This document shows, piece after piece, positions 7,899 through 16,675 of a DNA stretch of 64,000 nucleotides. The notes below the pieces were generated by a model that saw nothing but the letters and a program-made list of their open reading frames with translations, ran no database searches and was not told the DNA's origin. How positions within the stretch are numbered: the first letter of the stretch is position 1; each line of letters begins with the position of its first letter. This DNA is from Microcoleus sp. FACHB-1515. Lineage in GTDB: Bacteria > Cyanobacteriota > Cyanobacteriia > Elainellales > Elainellaceae. A program made the position numbers and the translations under genes. The stretch spans positions 1-64,000 of the forward strand of contig NZ_JACJPO010000063.1 of NCBI RefSeq assembly GCF_014696105.1. The letters run 5' to 3'.

Positions 7899-8519
7899 TT
7901 AATATTCAGCTTCATCCAGTGGATTGCTCAAAAACTCAAAATCTCCGTCACTTTCTGCGGGTTCAGCCGCTGATTCAGGCAAACTGCTCGCGATGAGCAT
8001 CTGCTCCACAAACGGCAGACTTGCGCCCTTCAGCCCCCGCTTGACTCGCATCGGCGTTTCAGGGAAAACGACAAACAGCGGAAACGTTTGCTCTGCTCCT
8101 TCGCTGAGAACGTGCTGGTGGCGGGGCGGAAGAATCCACTCGTATTCGCGGTTAAGCCACACCTGCGTTTGTCGCCAGCGTCCAAGTAAGTCTGAAAAAT
8201 CTTCTTCAGGGCGATGGATAAAGACGAAAATTTCAACACCCGTTTTAATCTTCCATTCGGGATCGCACATCAGCAGGCCGATTTCGCAAGGCAGGCGCAC
8301 TGCTTCGCCAGGATTCACCTGAAGCCGTTCAGCAACCGCTGTTGCCGCGCTGCGGATTCGCACGATCGGCAACGGAATGGAAATCACGCTTTCAAACGGA
8401 CGCCGCATACTCGGAATCATTTCCAGGTAGGGGCGAAACTGCTTGAGTAGGGCGATCGCACCTTGCGGTTCGCTGTATTCGGCCAGCAGTTCTTCATAGA
8501 CAAACGGCTGAATCGACAT
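7899..8519 (-). CDS. Conserved cyanobacterial hypothetical protein (206 aa)
   Basis: The protein starts MSIQPFVYEELLAEYSEPQGAIALL. It contains no signal peptide or membrane segment. The middle is a mixed alpha/beta domain with many Trp and Phe residues (LLGRWRQTQVWLNREYEWILPP), and the C-terminus is acidic. I do not recognise a named domain. It lies between the DUF2997 operon and pilC on the same strand with more than 130 bases on either side, so it is probably a single-gene unit. A soluble cytosolic protein is the only safe statement. Confidence 0.65.
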   Translation of the reverse strand: MSIQPFVYEELLAEYSEPQGAIALLKQFRPYLEMIPSMRRPFESVISIPLPIVRIRSAATAVAERLQVNPGEAVRLPCEIGLLMCDPEWKIKTGVEIFVFIHRPEEDFSDLLGRWRQTQVWLNREYEWILPPRHQHVLSEGAEQTFPLFVVFPETPMRVKRGLKGASLPFVEQMLIASSLPESAAEPAESDGDFEFLSNPLDEAEY

Positions 8520-8603
8520 GATTTCAATCGGTAAATTTCAATTGTTGCGACAAAAAGCAGGAGACAAAACTGTTTTTAACTGCAATTATTGCTGATTGTA
8601 ACA

Positions 8604-8633
8604 AAGCGAGCTAGCTGAAGAGCTAACTCGCTT
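8604..8633 (-). terminator. Intrinsic terminator after pilC
   Basis: AAGCGAGCTAGCT at 8604-8616 pairs with AGCTAACTCGCTT at 8621-8633 (one mismatch, GAAG loop). On the minus strand, 20 bases past the pilC stop, the stem is followed by TTGTTAC, a short T-rich tail. It fits the end of the pilB-pilT-pilC transcript. Confidence 0.6.
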
Positions 8634-8653
8634 CGATCGCGTTTAATTCGGTT

Positions 8654-9889
8654 TTATTGAATGGCATCCATAACAGAGAACATCGGCAGATACATCGCAA
8701 CCAGAATCGACCCGACCATGCCGCCCAAAACCACAATCATGATCGGCTCCATGATGCTGGTGAGCGCTTTCACCGCCTGTTCAACTTCATCTTCATAGAA
8801 GTCTGCTACCTTCATCAGCATCGTGTCAATTTCTCCGGTTTCTTCGCCAATGCTGATCATTTGAATTGCCATAACCGGAAAGACCTGCTCTTTTTGCAGC
8901 GCCAAGCTGATCATGCCTCCGGTTTGCACTTCGCGGCGAGCTTCATCGATCGCATTAGCGATCACCTGGTTTCCCGATGTGTCGCGGACGATTTCCAAAG
9001 CCGTTAAGATCGGCACACCCGATCGCGACAGCGAACCAAAGGTACGGCAAAAGCGAGCCGTTGCCGTTTTTTGAATGAGATCGCCAAACAGCGGCATCTT
9101 CAGAAAGAAGCGATCCATCGTTTCGCGGCCTGCTCGCGTTTTGTAATACTGGCGATAGGCAAATACCATGATGACAATCAGCAAAATCACGCCGCCAACA
9201 TACTGCGGCGTCCGCAGAATCTCGCTGATCGTCATCATCAACTGCGTAAACGGCGGCAGTTGAGCGTCAAGCTGGGCGAAAATATCGGCAAAGGTCGGCA
9301 GCAGAAAAACGGTCATGCCGATGAACACTGTCACAGCAATGACGCCCACCGCGATCGGATAGGCCATTGCCGATTTAATTTGGTTCTGCAAGCGGGCGAT
9401 ATCTTCAAGCAGCGTAGACAGGCGGTTCATCACTTCGTCTAACACACCGCCCACCTCGCCTGCTTCCACCATTGCCGTGTAGAGGTTGTCAAAGCAGGAC
9501 GGATGTTTTCGCATGGCGTCGGATAGGTTTGTGCCCTGCTGCACATCCGCGCTAATTTCTTGAAGCGCCTTTTTCAGCTTTGGATTTGGGCACTGGTCAG
9601 ACAGCACGCCCAAGCCGCGCACCATTGCAACGCCTGCATTGATCAGCACGGCAAACTGACGAGAGAACACTGCTTTGTCTTTGACCGTGACGCTGGCGAA
9701 CGAGCTTTGCACGTCCTTCAGGTCAATCTTGCTCAGGTTGTCAATCAGGCCGCGATCTTCGGTGAGTTCTTGCACAAACAAGCCGCGCTCGCGCAGCAGC
9801 GTTCGCGCTTCGGCAGGACTGTTTGCAGTGACTTTTTGCCTTCTGGGGTTGCCTTTAGCATCCCTGGCGCGAACAACGTAGGTCGTCAT
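8654..9889 (-). CDS. pilC: Type IV pilus inner-membrane platform protein PilC
   Basis: This 411-residue protein has the two repeated GspF/PilC domains, about residues 72-195 and 275-400. Each ends in a long hydrophobic helix (YPIAVGVIAVTVFIGMTVFLLPTF near 180, IMEPIMIVVLGGMVGSILVAMYLP near 385), and a third membrane segment lies near 230. The start MTTYVVRARDAKGNPRRQKV is the usual cytoplasmic opening. PilC links the extension and retraction ATPases to the growing pilus in the inner membrane. It follows pilT by 83 bases and pilB further upstream, the standard cyanobacterial order, and a hairpin terminator follows. Confidence 0.95.
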   Translation of the reverse strand: MTTYVVRARDAKGNPRRQKVTANSPAEARTLLRERGLFVQELTEDRGLIDNLSKIDLKDVQSSFASVTVKDKAVFSRQFAVLINAGVAMVRGLGVLSDQCPNPKLKKALQEISADVQQGTNLSDAMRKHPSCFDNLYTAMVEAGEVGGVLDEVMNRLSTLLEDIARLQNQIKSAMAYPIAVGVIAVTVFIGMTVFLLPTFADIFAQLDAQLPPFTQLMMTISEILRTPQYVGGVILLIVIMVFAYRQYYKTRAGRETMDRFFLKMPLFGDLIQKTATARFCRTFGSLSRSGVPILTALEIVRDTSGNQVIANAIDEARREVQTGGMISLALQKEQVFPVMAIQMISIGEETGEIDTMLMKVADFYEDEVEQAVKALTSIMEPIMIVVLGGMVGSILVAMYLPMFSVMDAIQ

Positions 9890-9972
9890 GGCGAGTACCC
9901 AAATGAAAGAAAATCAATTGCTTAAAGCCTCTGCTGCGAGGGGGCGATTGCACAGAGGCCGTTGACAAAATC

Positions 9973-11091
9973 TTAGCGAGTGGCAGCCGCACCCGGACGG
10001 CGATCGCTCATCACGGGCCCACTGCCGATCAAGCGCTGCAATTCGTCGGGACGCGAGGTTTTTGCCATCGCGGACTCAAACGAGATGACGCCCGCCTTGT
10101 AGAGATCGGCCATTACTTTCTCTAGCGTTACCATTCCCAGTTTACCGCCCGTTTGAATGGCCGAATAAATCTGCGAGGTTTTGCCTTCGCGAATCAGGTT
10201 GGCGATCGCAGGCGTGACGACCATGATTTCTTGCGCCATCTGCCGACCAAATTCATTGGGTTTCGGGTTCTTCTTGGGAACCAGCGTTTGACTGAAGACG
10301 GCAACCAGCGAGTTAGAGAGCTGGACGCGCACCTGCTGCTGACGCTCAGCCGGAAACACGTCGATCATCCGGTCAACCGTTTGGGCGGCAGAACTCGTGT
10401 GCAGCGTTGCGAAGACCAAGTGTCCGGTTTCTGCGGCAGAAATCGCCAGCGAAATCGTTTCCAGGTCGCGCATTTCCCCGACCAGAATGATGTCTGGGTC
10501 TTCTCGCAAAGCGGCGCGGAGCGCGTTGGCAAAGCTCTTGGTGTCTTCGCCAAGCTGTCGCTGGTGGATCAAGCTTTTGATCGGTTCGTAGACGAATTCG
10601 ATCGGATCTTCGATCGTCAGAATATGCTCGGCTCTCGTCCGGTTGATCAAGTCAATCATCGCGGCCAGAGTTGTCGTTTTACCCGATCCGGTCGGTCCGG
10701 TAACGAGAATCAAGCCTCTGGGCTTTTCGGACATTTCGCGCACCACGTCGGGTAGGCCGAGCTTGTCGAAGTTGGGAATTTTAGAACTAAGTGCCCGCAA
10801 ACAGGCAGCATAGGTTCCGCGATCTTTGTAGACGTTGACGCGGAAGCGAGCTAGCCCTTTAACGCCGTAGGAGCAGTCTAATTCCCAGTTTTGCTCTAGA
10901 TTTTTGCGCTGCGTGTTGTTGAGCATACTGAAGATCAAGCGCTGGCACTGCTCAGAGGTCAGCGGTTCATCTCCGATCGGTGTTAGATGTCCACTGAGGC
11001 GAAAATACGGCGGCAATCCGGCGGAAAGGTGCAGGTCAGAGCCGCCCATTTCGATCAGTTGCTCCATCAAGTCTTCGATCATCATTTCCAT
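9973..11091 (-). CDS. pilT: Type IV pilus retraction ATPase PilT
   Basis: This 372-residue ATPase has Walker A GPTGSGKTTTLA (about 130-141), an Asp box IEDPIEFVYEP, the AIRALREDPD-type Walker B region (here LRAALREDPDIILVGEMRD), and the HLVFATLHTSSAAQTVDR histidine box characteristic of PilT. The C-terminal region (MVVTPAIANLIREGKTSQIYSAIQTG) resembles the PilT-specific AIRNLIRE retraction motif. It powers pilus retraction for twitching motility and DNA uptake. Start ATG at 11091; two further ATGs directly behind it are possible alternatives. It is co-directional with pilB (102 bases upstream) and pilC. Confidence 0.96.
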   Translation of the reverse strand: MEMMIEDLMEQLIEMGGSDLHLSAGLPPYFRLSGHLTPIGDEPLTSEQCQRLIFSMLNNTQRKNLEQNWELDCSYGVKGLARFRVNVYKDRGTYAACLRALSSKIPNFDKLGLPDVVREMSEKPRGLILVTGPTGSGKTTTLAAMIDLINRTRAEHILTIEDPIEFVYEPIKSLIHQRQLGEDTKSFANALRAALREDPDIILVGEMRDLETISLAISAAETGHLVFATLHTSSAAQTVDRMIDVFPAERQQQVRVQLSNSLVAVFSQTLVPKKNPKPNEFGRQMAQEIMVVTPAIANLIREGKTSQIYSAIQTGGKLGMVTLEKVMADLYKAGVISFESAMAKTSRPDELQRLIGSGPVMSDRRPGAAATR

Positions 11092-11193
11092 GTGGTCTGC
11101 TCCTTGGGGTTCGATCGCGGGTTGGGAAAATCAAAAAATGGCTGATCGCAAGGTTGCCCCTTTTGGGAACGGTTGCGATCGCCTGTGTACAAA

Positions 11194-13191
11194 TTAATCG
11201 TGGAAGCGCGGCGTCATGCAGTAGGGGCAGTCGAACCAGTCTTGCTGAAGTTCAGCCGTGCAAGTGCGGCACGACAGCGAACTTTTTCGCTTGGCTTTCA
11301 GTTCTGCTTCCAATCCGGTATCAGTGAACGTCACTCGTTCGACTTCTTCCAAGGTGGTTGCGCCTTCACGCACCAGATTCAAGCTGTAGGCCAACAGCGT
11401 CACCATGCCTTCTTCGACCGCGACTTCTTTAATCCGCTCGGTCGGTGCGCCCTCGGTGATCAGCGTTTGCAGCGGCTCGGTAATCCGCATCACTTCATAC
11501 ACCCCGCAGCGTCCTTTGTAGCCAATGCCGCTGCAAGTGGGGCAAAGCTCGTTGACTTCTTTCGCCGCCTGCGTTTCTTCGAGGGTGAGCGTGTTGGCGC
11601 GGTAGAAGGTGACATCCGCTTCGCCCGATGCGGACATTCCGAAGCGAGCGAGTTCTTCAGGCGTGGGAATGTAAGGAATCCGGCAGGTCGAGCAAACGCG
11701 CCGCATCAAGCGCTGTGCCAAAACGCCGATCAGCGAACTCGACACCATGAACGGCTCGATGCCCATTTCGTCAAGACGAGCGATCGCGCTTGCAGCATCG
11801 TTCGTGTGCAGCGTGGTTAACACCAAGTGTCCGGTCAACGCGGCTTCGATCGCGGTCTTGGCTGTTTCCTTGTCGCGCGTTTCACCCACCAGAATCACGT
11901 CCGGGTCTTGCCGGAGAAACGCCCGCAAGATCAAGGCAAAGTCCACACCTTTTTCGCGGATCACCTGCACCTGTGTGAGGCCAGGAAGCGAATATTCGAT
12001 CGGGTCTTCTGCCGTGCTGATGTTCAATCCTGGATCGTTGCGTTCAGCCAGGGCGGAATACAACGTCGTTGTTTTACCAGAACCAGTTGGCCCCGTGACC
12101 AAGATCAAACCAAAGGGACGCGCCACCATGTCTTGCACAACCTGGAGCGTTTCAGGATTCGTGATCAGTTTGTCGAGTCCAAGCTGTGTGGCGGAGTTGT
12201 CGAGAATCCGCAGTACCACCTTTTCGCCGTAGCGACTGGGCAAGGTGCTGACGCGAAAGTCAACTTTGCGACTGTTAAAAATCCGGCGAATCCGGCCATC
12301 TTGGGGCAGCCGCCGCTCGGCAATGTCGAGGTTGGCAATCACCTTGAAGCGAGCCGTCACTGCGGGCGTGATCTTTTTGGGGAGGCGATCGAACGCTTCA
12401 CGCAGCACGCCGTCTTTACGAAAGCGGATGCGTAAAAATTCTTCTTGCGGCTCGATGTGAATATCTGAAATGCCTTCTTGCAGCGCTTTCACCATCACCT
12501 TGTTGACCAGAGCGATGATTGGCGCGGCTTCGGCATCTTCCAGGGCAGTATCCAGGTTAGCTTCGAGGTCTTCGACGTCTTCGGCCAGTTCTAGATAGCC
12601 CAAGCCTTCAAGATCGCCTCGGACATCCACCTTGGCCTGAAAATCAAGCTGCTTTTGGCGTTCGACCTGCTCGTCGAGGTAGGTGGAAATGATGCGCTGG
12701 AAGTCTTCAGCCGTGATTACCATCCGCTGAAGGGCAAGCCCTTGGGGACGCAAAATCCGATTGAGGTCATCTTGGGCGGCGAGATCGTCCGGATCAACCA
12801 TTGCGATCAAGACAGAGGGCGGATCTTCGCTGCGCGAAAGCGGCACGAGTCGATAGCGGCGGCACAGATCAACCGGGATTAACGTGTCAATGAGCTGGCT
12901 GACCTGACTGGCTGAAATTTGGCTAATTTCCGGGTCGAGCGATTCCACGCCGTAGAGAATTTTTAGCTCGAATAGCTGCTGCTTTTTGTACTGCCGCAGC
13001 AGATCGGGTGGAAGGGCTTGACCTGTGATCAGTTCGAGAATTTCGGTGAGCGGCTTACCGGATTTACGGCTATCGACTAGCGCTTGCTGCATTTGCTCGT
13101 TGTTGACATATCCCGACTGCACCAGCTTGTTGCTGAATGGGGAAAAGTTGTGCTGAACGATCAAAGCGCGTCTTTGAGAAGAGTTAGCCAT
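11194..13191 (-). CDS. pilB: Type IV pilus assembly (extension) ATPase PilB
   Basis: I place the start at ATG 13191 (MANSSQRRALIVQHNFSPFS), giving 665 residues, close to the usual cyanobacterial PilB length. A longer GTG start at 13356 would add 55 non-conserved residues. Domains: the N-terminal T2SSE_N/MshEN-like part (about 20-200), the AAA core with Walker A GPTGSGKTTTLY, Asp box STAEDPIEYSLPG, the RQDPDVILVGETRD Walker B and TTLHTNDAASAIARL. A tetracysteine zinc site follows (CSTC...CPTC). An extra C-terminal CxxC pair (CRTC, CPYC) forms a zinc-ribbon-like tail. PilB drives pilus polymerisation. It is first gene of the pilB-pilT-pilC operon. Confidence 0.95.
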   Translation of the reverse strand: MANSSQRRALIVQHNFSPFSNKLVQSGYVNNEQMQQALVDSRKSGKPLTEILELITGQALPPDLLRQYKKQQLFELKILYGVESLDPEISQISASQVSQLIDTLIPVDLCRRYRLVPLSRSEDPPSVLIAMVDPDDLAAQDDLNRILRPQGLALQRMVITAEDFQRIISTYLDEQVERQKQLDFQAKVDVRGDLEGLGYLELAEDVEDLEANLDTALEDAEAAPIIALVNKVMVKALQEGISDIHIEPQEEFLRIRFRKDGVLREAFDRLPKKITPAVTARFKVIANLDIAERRLPQDGRIRRIFNSRKVDFRVSTLPSRYGEKVVLRILDNSATQLGLDKLITNPETLQVVQDMVARPFGLILVTGPTGSGKTTTLYSALAERNDPGLNISTAEDPIEYSLPGLTQVQVIREKGVDFALILRAFLRQDPDVILVGETRDKETAKTAIEAALTGHLVLTTLHTNDAASAIARLDEMGIEPFMVSSSLIGVLAQRLMRRVCSTCRIPYIPTPEELARFGMSASGEADVTFYRANTLTLEETQAAKEVNELCPTCSGIGYKGRCGVYEVMRITEPLQTLITEGAPTERIKEVAVEEGMVTLLAYSLNLVREGATTLEEVERVTFTDTGLEAELKAKRKSSLSCRTCTAELQQDWFDCPYCMTPRFHD

Positions 13192-13678
13192 AACGGATGC
13201 AGGGGTTGTCCTTTTGTCGGTGGGTAGTGATCGCTGTTTGAGGGTAGCCGTTATCAGATGAAATGAGGCCAGAGCAATCGCGGAGTTGATCAATTGCCTG
13301 CTAGCAACTGCAAGAGCAAGGGCGATCGCCCCTCTTCCAGCTTGGCCGAGCGCCACTTTATACTTTCCCTAATGAAAGCTAAAAATTGCACATCGAAATG
13401 GCGCGGCTAGATCACCAGCCCTAGTTGAAAGCTTTAAGGAAAATGAGTGCATGGTGTCGGGGAAAAGGATTGTGTCGGTACTGTTCCAGGACGCTGCGAT
13501 CGCGCCTGTCTCGGCCTAAACCCAAGTTGATGCGAAGTCGCCTTTACAGATGATATCCTCTCGATCGCAATCGCAGCCCCGTAAAAGCACTTTCAGCAAT
13601 CGAATTTTACTGAAAGTCAGTTCGGAGCTTGGCTTTCAGTAGCAATGAGTACAAAACTGGCTCAAATCAACGTTGACC
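13192..13678. other. Intergenic region upstream of pilB, downstream of gun4
   Basis: About 490 bases without a convincing gene; it must contain the pilB promoter. It includes AT-rich DNA near 13365-13395 and several CGATCG sites. A perfect 9-base inverted repeat (TACTGAAAG at 13608-13616, CTTTCAGTA at 13633-13641) lies 40 bases beyond the gun4 stop. A third related CACTTTCAG occurs at about 13589. Confidence 0.5.
13608..13641. repeat. 9-bp perfect inverted repeat between gun4 and pilB
   Basis: TACTGAAAG and CTTTCAGTA are separated by 16 bases. Neither strand shows a T-run after the stem, so it is a weak terminator at best. It could be a transcription-factor operator for the pil operon or an end-of-message stabilising hairpin for gun4. 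Confidence 0.4.
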
Positions 13679-14350
13679 TTAGCTTGTCCAAGCGGGATGC
13701 GCCATCAGCGCGGCGATCGTGCGGACGCCGCGAAGCTGATTGGACAGCGGCAAATGTCCGCGAGGGGCAGACAAATTCCAGGTAAATTCTTGCGGATAGC
13801 GCGTCCAGGTGTTGCCCGATCGCCAGCCGATTTTGTCCCAAACCAAATCCCAATTTTTTCCAGTGCTCAGCCAGATTTCGCGCTGAACGGAAAAGCCGAA
13901 TTTGCCTTCGGAGTGGAGCCGCCACAGCGCATCGATCGTCTGCAAATCGACGGTTGGAAAACGTTCAACTTCGGTGAAATACAGCCACTTGCGCTGAACA
14001 GCGGCAGATCCGGCCAGCTCACACATTTTTTGCAGCGTCAGGCGATCGGCAGCCTCAAACTCCTGTTGAGCAAGCAACTGTTGCAGCGGCCAGTAGTCCA
14101 CGTTGCGATCGCTGTTGAGCGGCACGACGCCTTGGGGAAAATGAGTTTGCAAAAAGGCGATCGTTTCGGGTTGATTCGCTGCAAACAAAACTTGATAGGC
14201 TTTTCCAGCCGCCAAATCGATCGAACCGCGCCGCTCTAGCAGAAAGGCTTGCAGTGCGTCGAATCCCTCACGGCCAGCGGCAGCAAGTTCGTCAATGAGC
14301 CGGAGTTGATCTTTTGCAGATGCGGAAGTGAGCGATCGAAAATCGAGCAT
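13679..14350 (-). CDS. gun4: GUN4 domain protein
   Basis: The protein is 223 residues from ATG 14350 (MLDFRSLTSASAKDQLRLID); a TTG five codons upstream is less likely. The N-terminal helical bundle (1-75) resembles the extra domain of cyanobacterial Gun4. The core (about 80-220) has the GUN4 signatures DYWPLQQLLAQQEFEAADRLT, WLYFTEVERFPTVDLQTID, KFGFSVQREIW and GNTWTRYPQEFTWNLSAP. Gun4 binds protoporphyrin IX and Mg-protoporphyrin and activates magnesium chelatase for chlorophyll synthesis. Some cyanobacteria carry several GUN4-domain proteins, so whether this is the chelatase cofactor or a paralogue is not settled here. Confidence 0.9.
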   Translation of the reverse strand: MLDFRSLTSASAKDQLRLIDELAAAGREGFDALQAFLLERRGSIDLAAGKAYQVLFAANQPETIAFLQTHFPQGVVPLNSDRNVDYWPLQQLLAQQEFEAADRLTLQKMCELAGSAAVQRKWLYFTEVERFPTVDLQTIDALWRLHSEGKFGFSVQREIWLSTGKNWDLVWDKIGWRSGNTWTRYPQEFTWNLSAPRGHLPLSNQLRGVRTIAALMAHPAWTS

Positions 14351-14461
14351 GGTGTTTTGGCGCAAAGCAGGTCAACGAAACAACCTTGCTGCCGACCCTG
14401 CAAGTCAACAGCAATCGCAGCGCAAAAACGCCACACTCTATCTACTTTAGCGGCATCGTGC

Positions 14462-14956
14462 TTACGATCGTGCGGCAAGAATGCGATCAACAATGCCCGA
14501 TGTGGAACTGGGAATTTCGATCGACACCAATTCCACCTGTCCGCCGTACTGGTGAACGATCGCCGCTTCCGGCAAAGTCGCAATTTGATAGTCACCGCCT
14601 TTGACGTAGATATCCGGTTGCAGAGCGGCAATTAATTCGCTAGCGGTTTTCTGCGGAAAAATCACGACGCCATCAACGGCTTTGAGCGCAGCAAGCACCT
14701 CGGCTCGCTGGTCTTCCGGCACGATCGGACGCGGCGGCATTCCCATCGGAACAGGTTTAATGGAGCGGACAGAAGCGTCGCTGTTGAGTCCCACAATTAG
14801 CGATCGCCCCAGCAGTTTTGCCGCATTCAGGTAGCGCACATGTCCAGCATGAAGCAGGTCAAAGCAGCCATTGGTGAACACAAGCGGACGCCAGCGATCG
14901 GGATGGGCGGCGATCGCGTCTTGTAGTTCTTCTAAACCATAAACGCCAGCAATCAT
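14462..14956 (-). CDS. rfaE2: D-glycero-beta-D-manno-heptose 1-phosphate adenylyltransferase (RfaE domain II-like)
   Basis: The 164-residue cytidylyltransferase-fold protein has the nucleotide-binding sequence VFTNGCFDLLHAGHVRYL, with the HxGH motif at about residues 38-41. VGLNSDASVRSIK and a DIYVKGGDY segment follow, all as in RfaE/HldE domain II. It would transfer AMP from ATP to a heptose 1-phosphate, making nucleotide-activated heptose for surface polysaccharide. The kinase half (domain I) is not fused here. The start overlaps the upstream response-regulator stop as TGATG, so the two are translationally coupled, an odd pairing of a regulator and a sugar-activating enzyme. Confidence 0.88.
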   Translation of the reverse strand: MIAGVYGLEELQDAIAAHPDRWRPLVFTNGCFDLLHAGHVRYLNAAKLLGRSLIVGLNSDASVRSIKPVPMGMPPRPIVPEDQRAEVLAALKAVDGVVIFPQKTASELIAALQPDIYVKGGDYQIATLPEAAIVHQYGGQVELVSIEIPSSTSGIVDRILAARS

Positions 14957-15630
14957 CAGGTTTCCTGCATATTTTCAATCACTTCAGGCGGCGGACGATG
15001 GCCGCGCTCAAACGCATAGCGAATCAGTTGCGATCGATTTTCCAGTTGCAGCTTGCCCAAAATGTTGCTCAGATGCGTTTGCACAGTGCGCGGACTGACG
15101 AAAAGGCGATCGCCAATTTGCTTGTTGGTGAACCCCTGAATCACTTCCCAAAACACTTTTTCTTCAGCAGGCGTCAGCGGCAGCGGATTGGGAGCGGTGA
15201 CGGGCGCTTCGGCTGCCGCAGTCGGACGCTGCATCAGGCGAATAATTTCGGTGTGGATGCGGCGCGATCGCTCTAGCTGGGCTTCGATTTTGGCAACGAG
15301 TTCGCGCGGCTCAAACGGCTTGACAAGATAGTCGTCTGCGCCCATCTTGTGACCCTGGACGCGATCGTCCACTTCTCGGCGGCTCGACAGAAAAATAAAC
15401 GGCACAAGCTGACCCGATCGCGTTGCTCTGAGGCGGCGACAAAACTCTAGCCCGTCCATCTCCGGCATCAGCACATCCGAAACCACCAGATCCGGCGTAT
15501 CCTGCTCAAACACTGCCAACCCTTCAACGCCACTGCTGGCATCTTGAACCGCATAGCCACGATTTTCCAAGTAGCGCGTCAGGGCAGTTCTTAAGGTGAT
15601 GTCATCATCGACAATCAAAATCTTTTTCAT
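14956..15630 (-). CDS. Response regulator, REC plus LuxR-type HTH (Ycf29/NarL-like)
   Basis: This 224-residue regulator has a receiver domain at 1-125 (MKKILIVDDD acidic pocket, LVVSDVLMPEMDG with phospho-acceptor Asp near 53, and YLVKPF Lys near 105). After a Pro/Ala linker a LuxR/FixJ helix-turn-helix follows at about 150-215 (LTPAEEKVFWEVIQG, IGDRLFVSPRTVQTHLSNIL). It resembles the Ycf29/TctD-like regulators of cyanobacteria and plastids, with NarL-type DNA binding. No sensor kinase is adjacent. The ATG at 15630 is the natural start. It is coupled by TGATG overlap to the nucleotidyltransferase gene. Confidence 0.9.
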   Translation of the reverse strand: MKKILIVDDDITLRTALTRYLENRGYAVQDASSGVEGLAVFEQDTPDLVVSDVLMPEMDGLEFCRRLRATRSGQLVPFIFLSSRREVDDRVQGHKMGADDYLVKPFEPRELVAKIEAQLERSRRIHTEIIRLMQRPTAAAEAPVTAPNPLPLTPAEEKVFWEVIQGFTNKQIGDRLFVSPRTVQTHLSNILGKLQLENRSQLIRYAFERGHRPPPEVIENMQET

Positions 15631-15929
15631 CTTGTCACCCGCTTGTCATCTGCCAATTAAAGGAACCCTTGTTCCTGTGAACCGTAGACCCAGTAAGATG
15701 ACTCTGACTAGGATGGCGTGACCGCATTCGATCGCTAGACTCGCAACGATTGCCACAAGCTAGCTTGTCACGCCGCAATCGCAATCCAACCTGCGACATC
15801 GAGTTTTCCCAATTTTAAAGGGATTCGTTCATGATTTGGCGATCGACCCTGCGACGATTCACTTTCCGCTATGCATTCGCACAGCAATCCGTCATGCTAG
15901 ACGTGTGAAATTTCAGTTAGGAGCAGGGA
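15631..15929. other. Divergent promoter region, response regulator / rpiA
   Basis: About 300 non-coding bases. A small hairpin AGGAAC-CCTT-GTTCCT lies at 15661-15676, in what would be the leader or promoter of the response regulator gene. The rpiA side has a strong ribosome-binding site (TTAGGAG, about 12 bases before the ATG). Nothing else recognisable was seen. Confidence 0.45.
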
Positions 15930-16637
15930 ATGACTTCAGCAGATGCCGTGAAATTGATGAAGCAGCAGGTCGGCAAAGCCGCCGCCGATCGCGTGCAGTC
16001 CGGGTCGATCGTCGGACTCGGAACCGGATCAACCACCGCATTCACGATTCAGTTTTTGGGCGATCGCCTCAAGTCTGGTGAACTCAAAGACATCAAAGGC
16101 GTGCCCACTTCATTTCAAGCCTCTGTCCTTGCCAAACAGTACGGCATTCCGCTGACGACGCTGGACGAAATCGATCGCATCCACATCGCGATCGACGGAG
16201 CCGACGAAGTTGACCCGCAAAAAAATCTGATCAAAGGCGGCGGTGCAGCCCACACTCGCGAAAAAATCATCGATTCACTCGCCGATGAATTCATCGTCGT
16301 TGTTGATAGCTCGAAGCTGGTCGATCGCCTCGGCTCTACTTTTCCGCTGCCCGTCGAAGTGCTGCCGCTGGCGGTTGCTCCCGTGACGCGAGCGATCGAG
16401 CAGCTTGGCGGCAAACCAGAACTGCGGATGGGCGTCAAAAAAGATGGTCCCGTGATTACCGACCAAGGCTTGATGGTGCTGGACGTGGATTTTGGGGCGA
16501 TCGACAATCCGGCAGAACTCGAAAAAACGCTCAACAACATTCCTGGCGTTCTCGAAAACGGCTTGTTCATTGGTGTGGCGGATGTGGTGCTGATCGGCGA
16601 AATTCAAAACGACCAGCCGATCGTGCGGGAAATGTAG
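15930..16637 (+). CDS. rpiA: Ribose-5-phosphate isomerase A
   Basis: The 235-residue protein has the RpiA motifs [11 protein letters not shown] (residues about 28-38, phosphate-binding), [11 protein letters not shown] (about 89-99, catalytic Asp) and [12 protein letters not shown] (about 103-114, catalytic Lys/Glu region). [11 protein letters not shown] and LPVEVLP follow. It interconverts ribose 5-phosphate and ribulose 5-phosphate in the Calvin cycle and pentose phosphate pathway, in the cytosol. The ATG follows a strong GGAG ribosome-binding site. It is a single-gene unit divergent from the response regulator. Confidence 0.96.
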   Translation: MTSADAVKLMKQQVGKAAADRVQSGSIVGLGTGSTTAFTIQFLGDRLKSGELKDIKGVPTSFQASVLAKQYGIPLTTLDEIDRIHIAIDGADEVDPQKNLIKGGGAAHTREKIIDSLADEFIVVVDSSKLVDRLGSTFPLPVEVLPLAVAPVTRAIEQLGGKPELRMGVKKDGPVITDQGLMVLDVDFGAIDNPAELEKTLNNIPGVLENGLFIGVADVVLIGEIQNDQPIVREM

Positions 16638-16649
16638 CGGTTTGCATTG

Positions 16650-16675
16650 TAGGGGCAGGGCACGCCGTGCCCCTA
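16650..16675. repeat. Dispersed-type palindrome (TAGGGGCA...TGCCCCTA)
   Basis: A near-perfect palindrome, TAGGGGCAGGGC then ac then GCCGTGCCCCTA, lies 13 bases after the rpiA stop. It resembles a GC-rich palindrome that is scattered between genes in many cyanobacteria. It forms a strong hairpin between two convergent genes, though with no T-run. Its right end overlaps the stop codon (CTA on the plus strand, 16673-16675) of the minus-strand gene, so it supplies that gene's last codon. Confidence 0.6.

Noticed and set aside
13192-13356. N-terminal extension of PilB from a GTG start
   Set aside because: The extra 55 residues have no PilB similarity and the region should hold the promoter.
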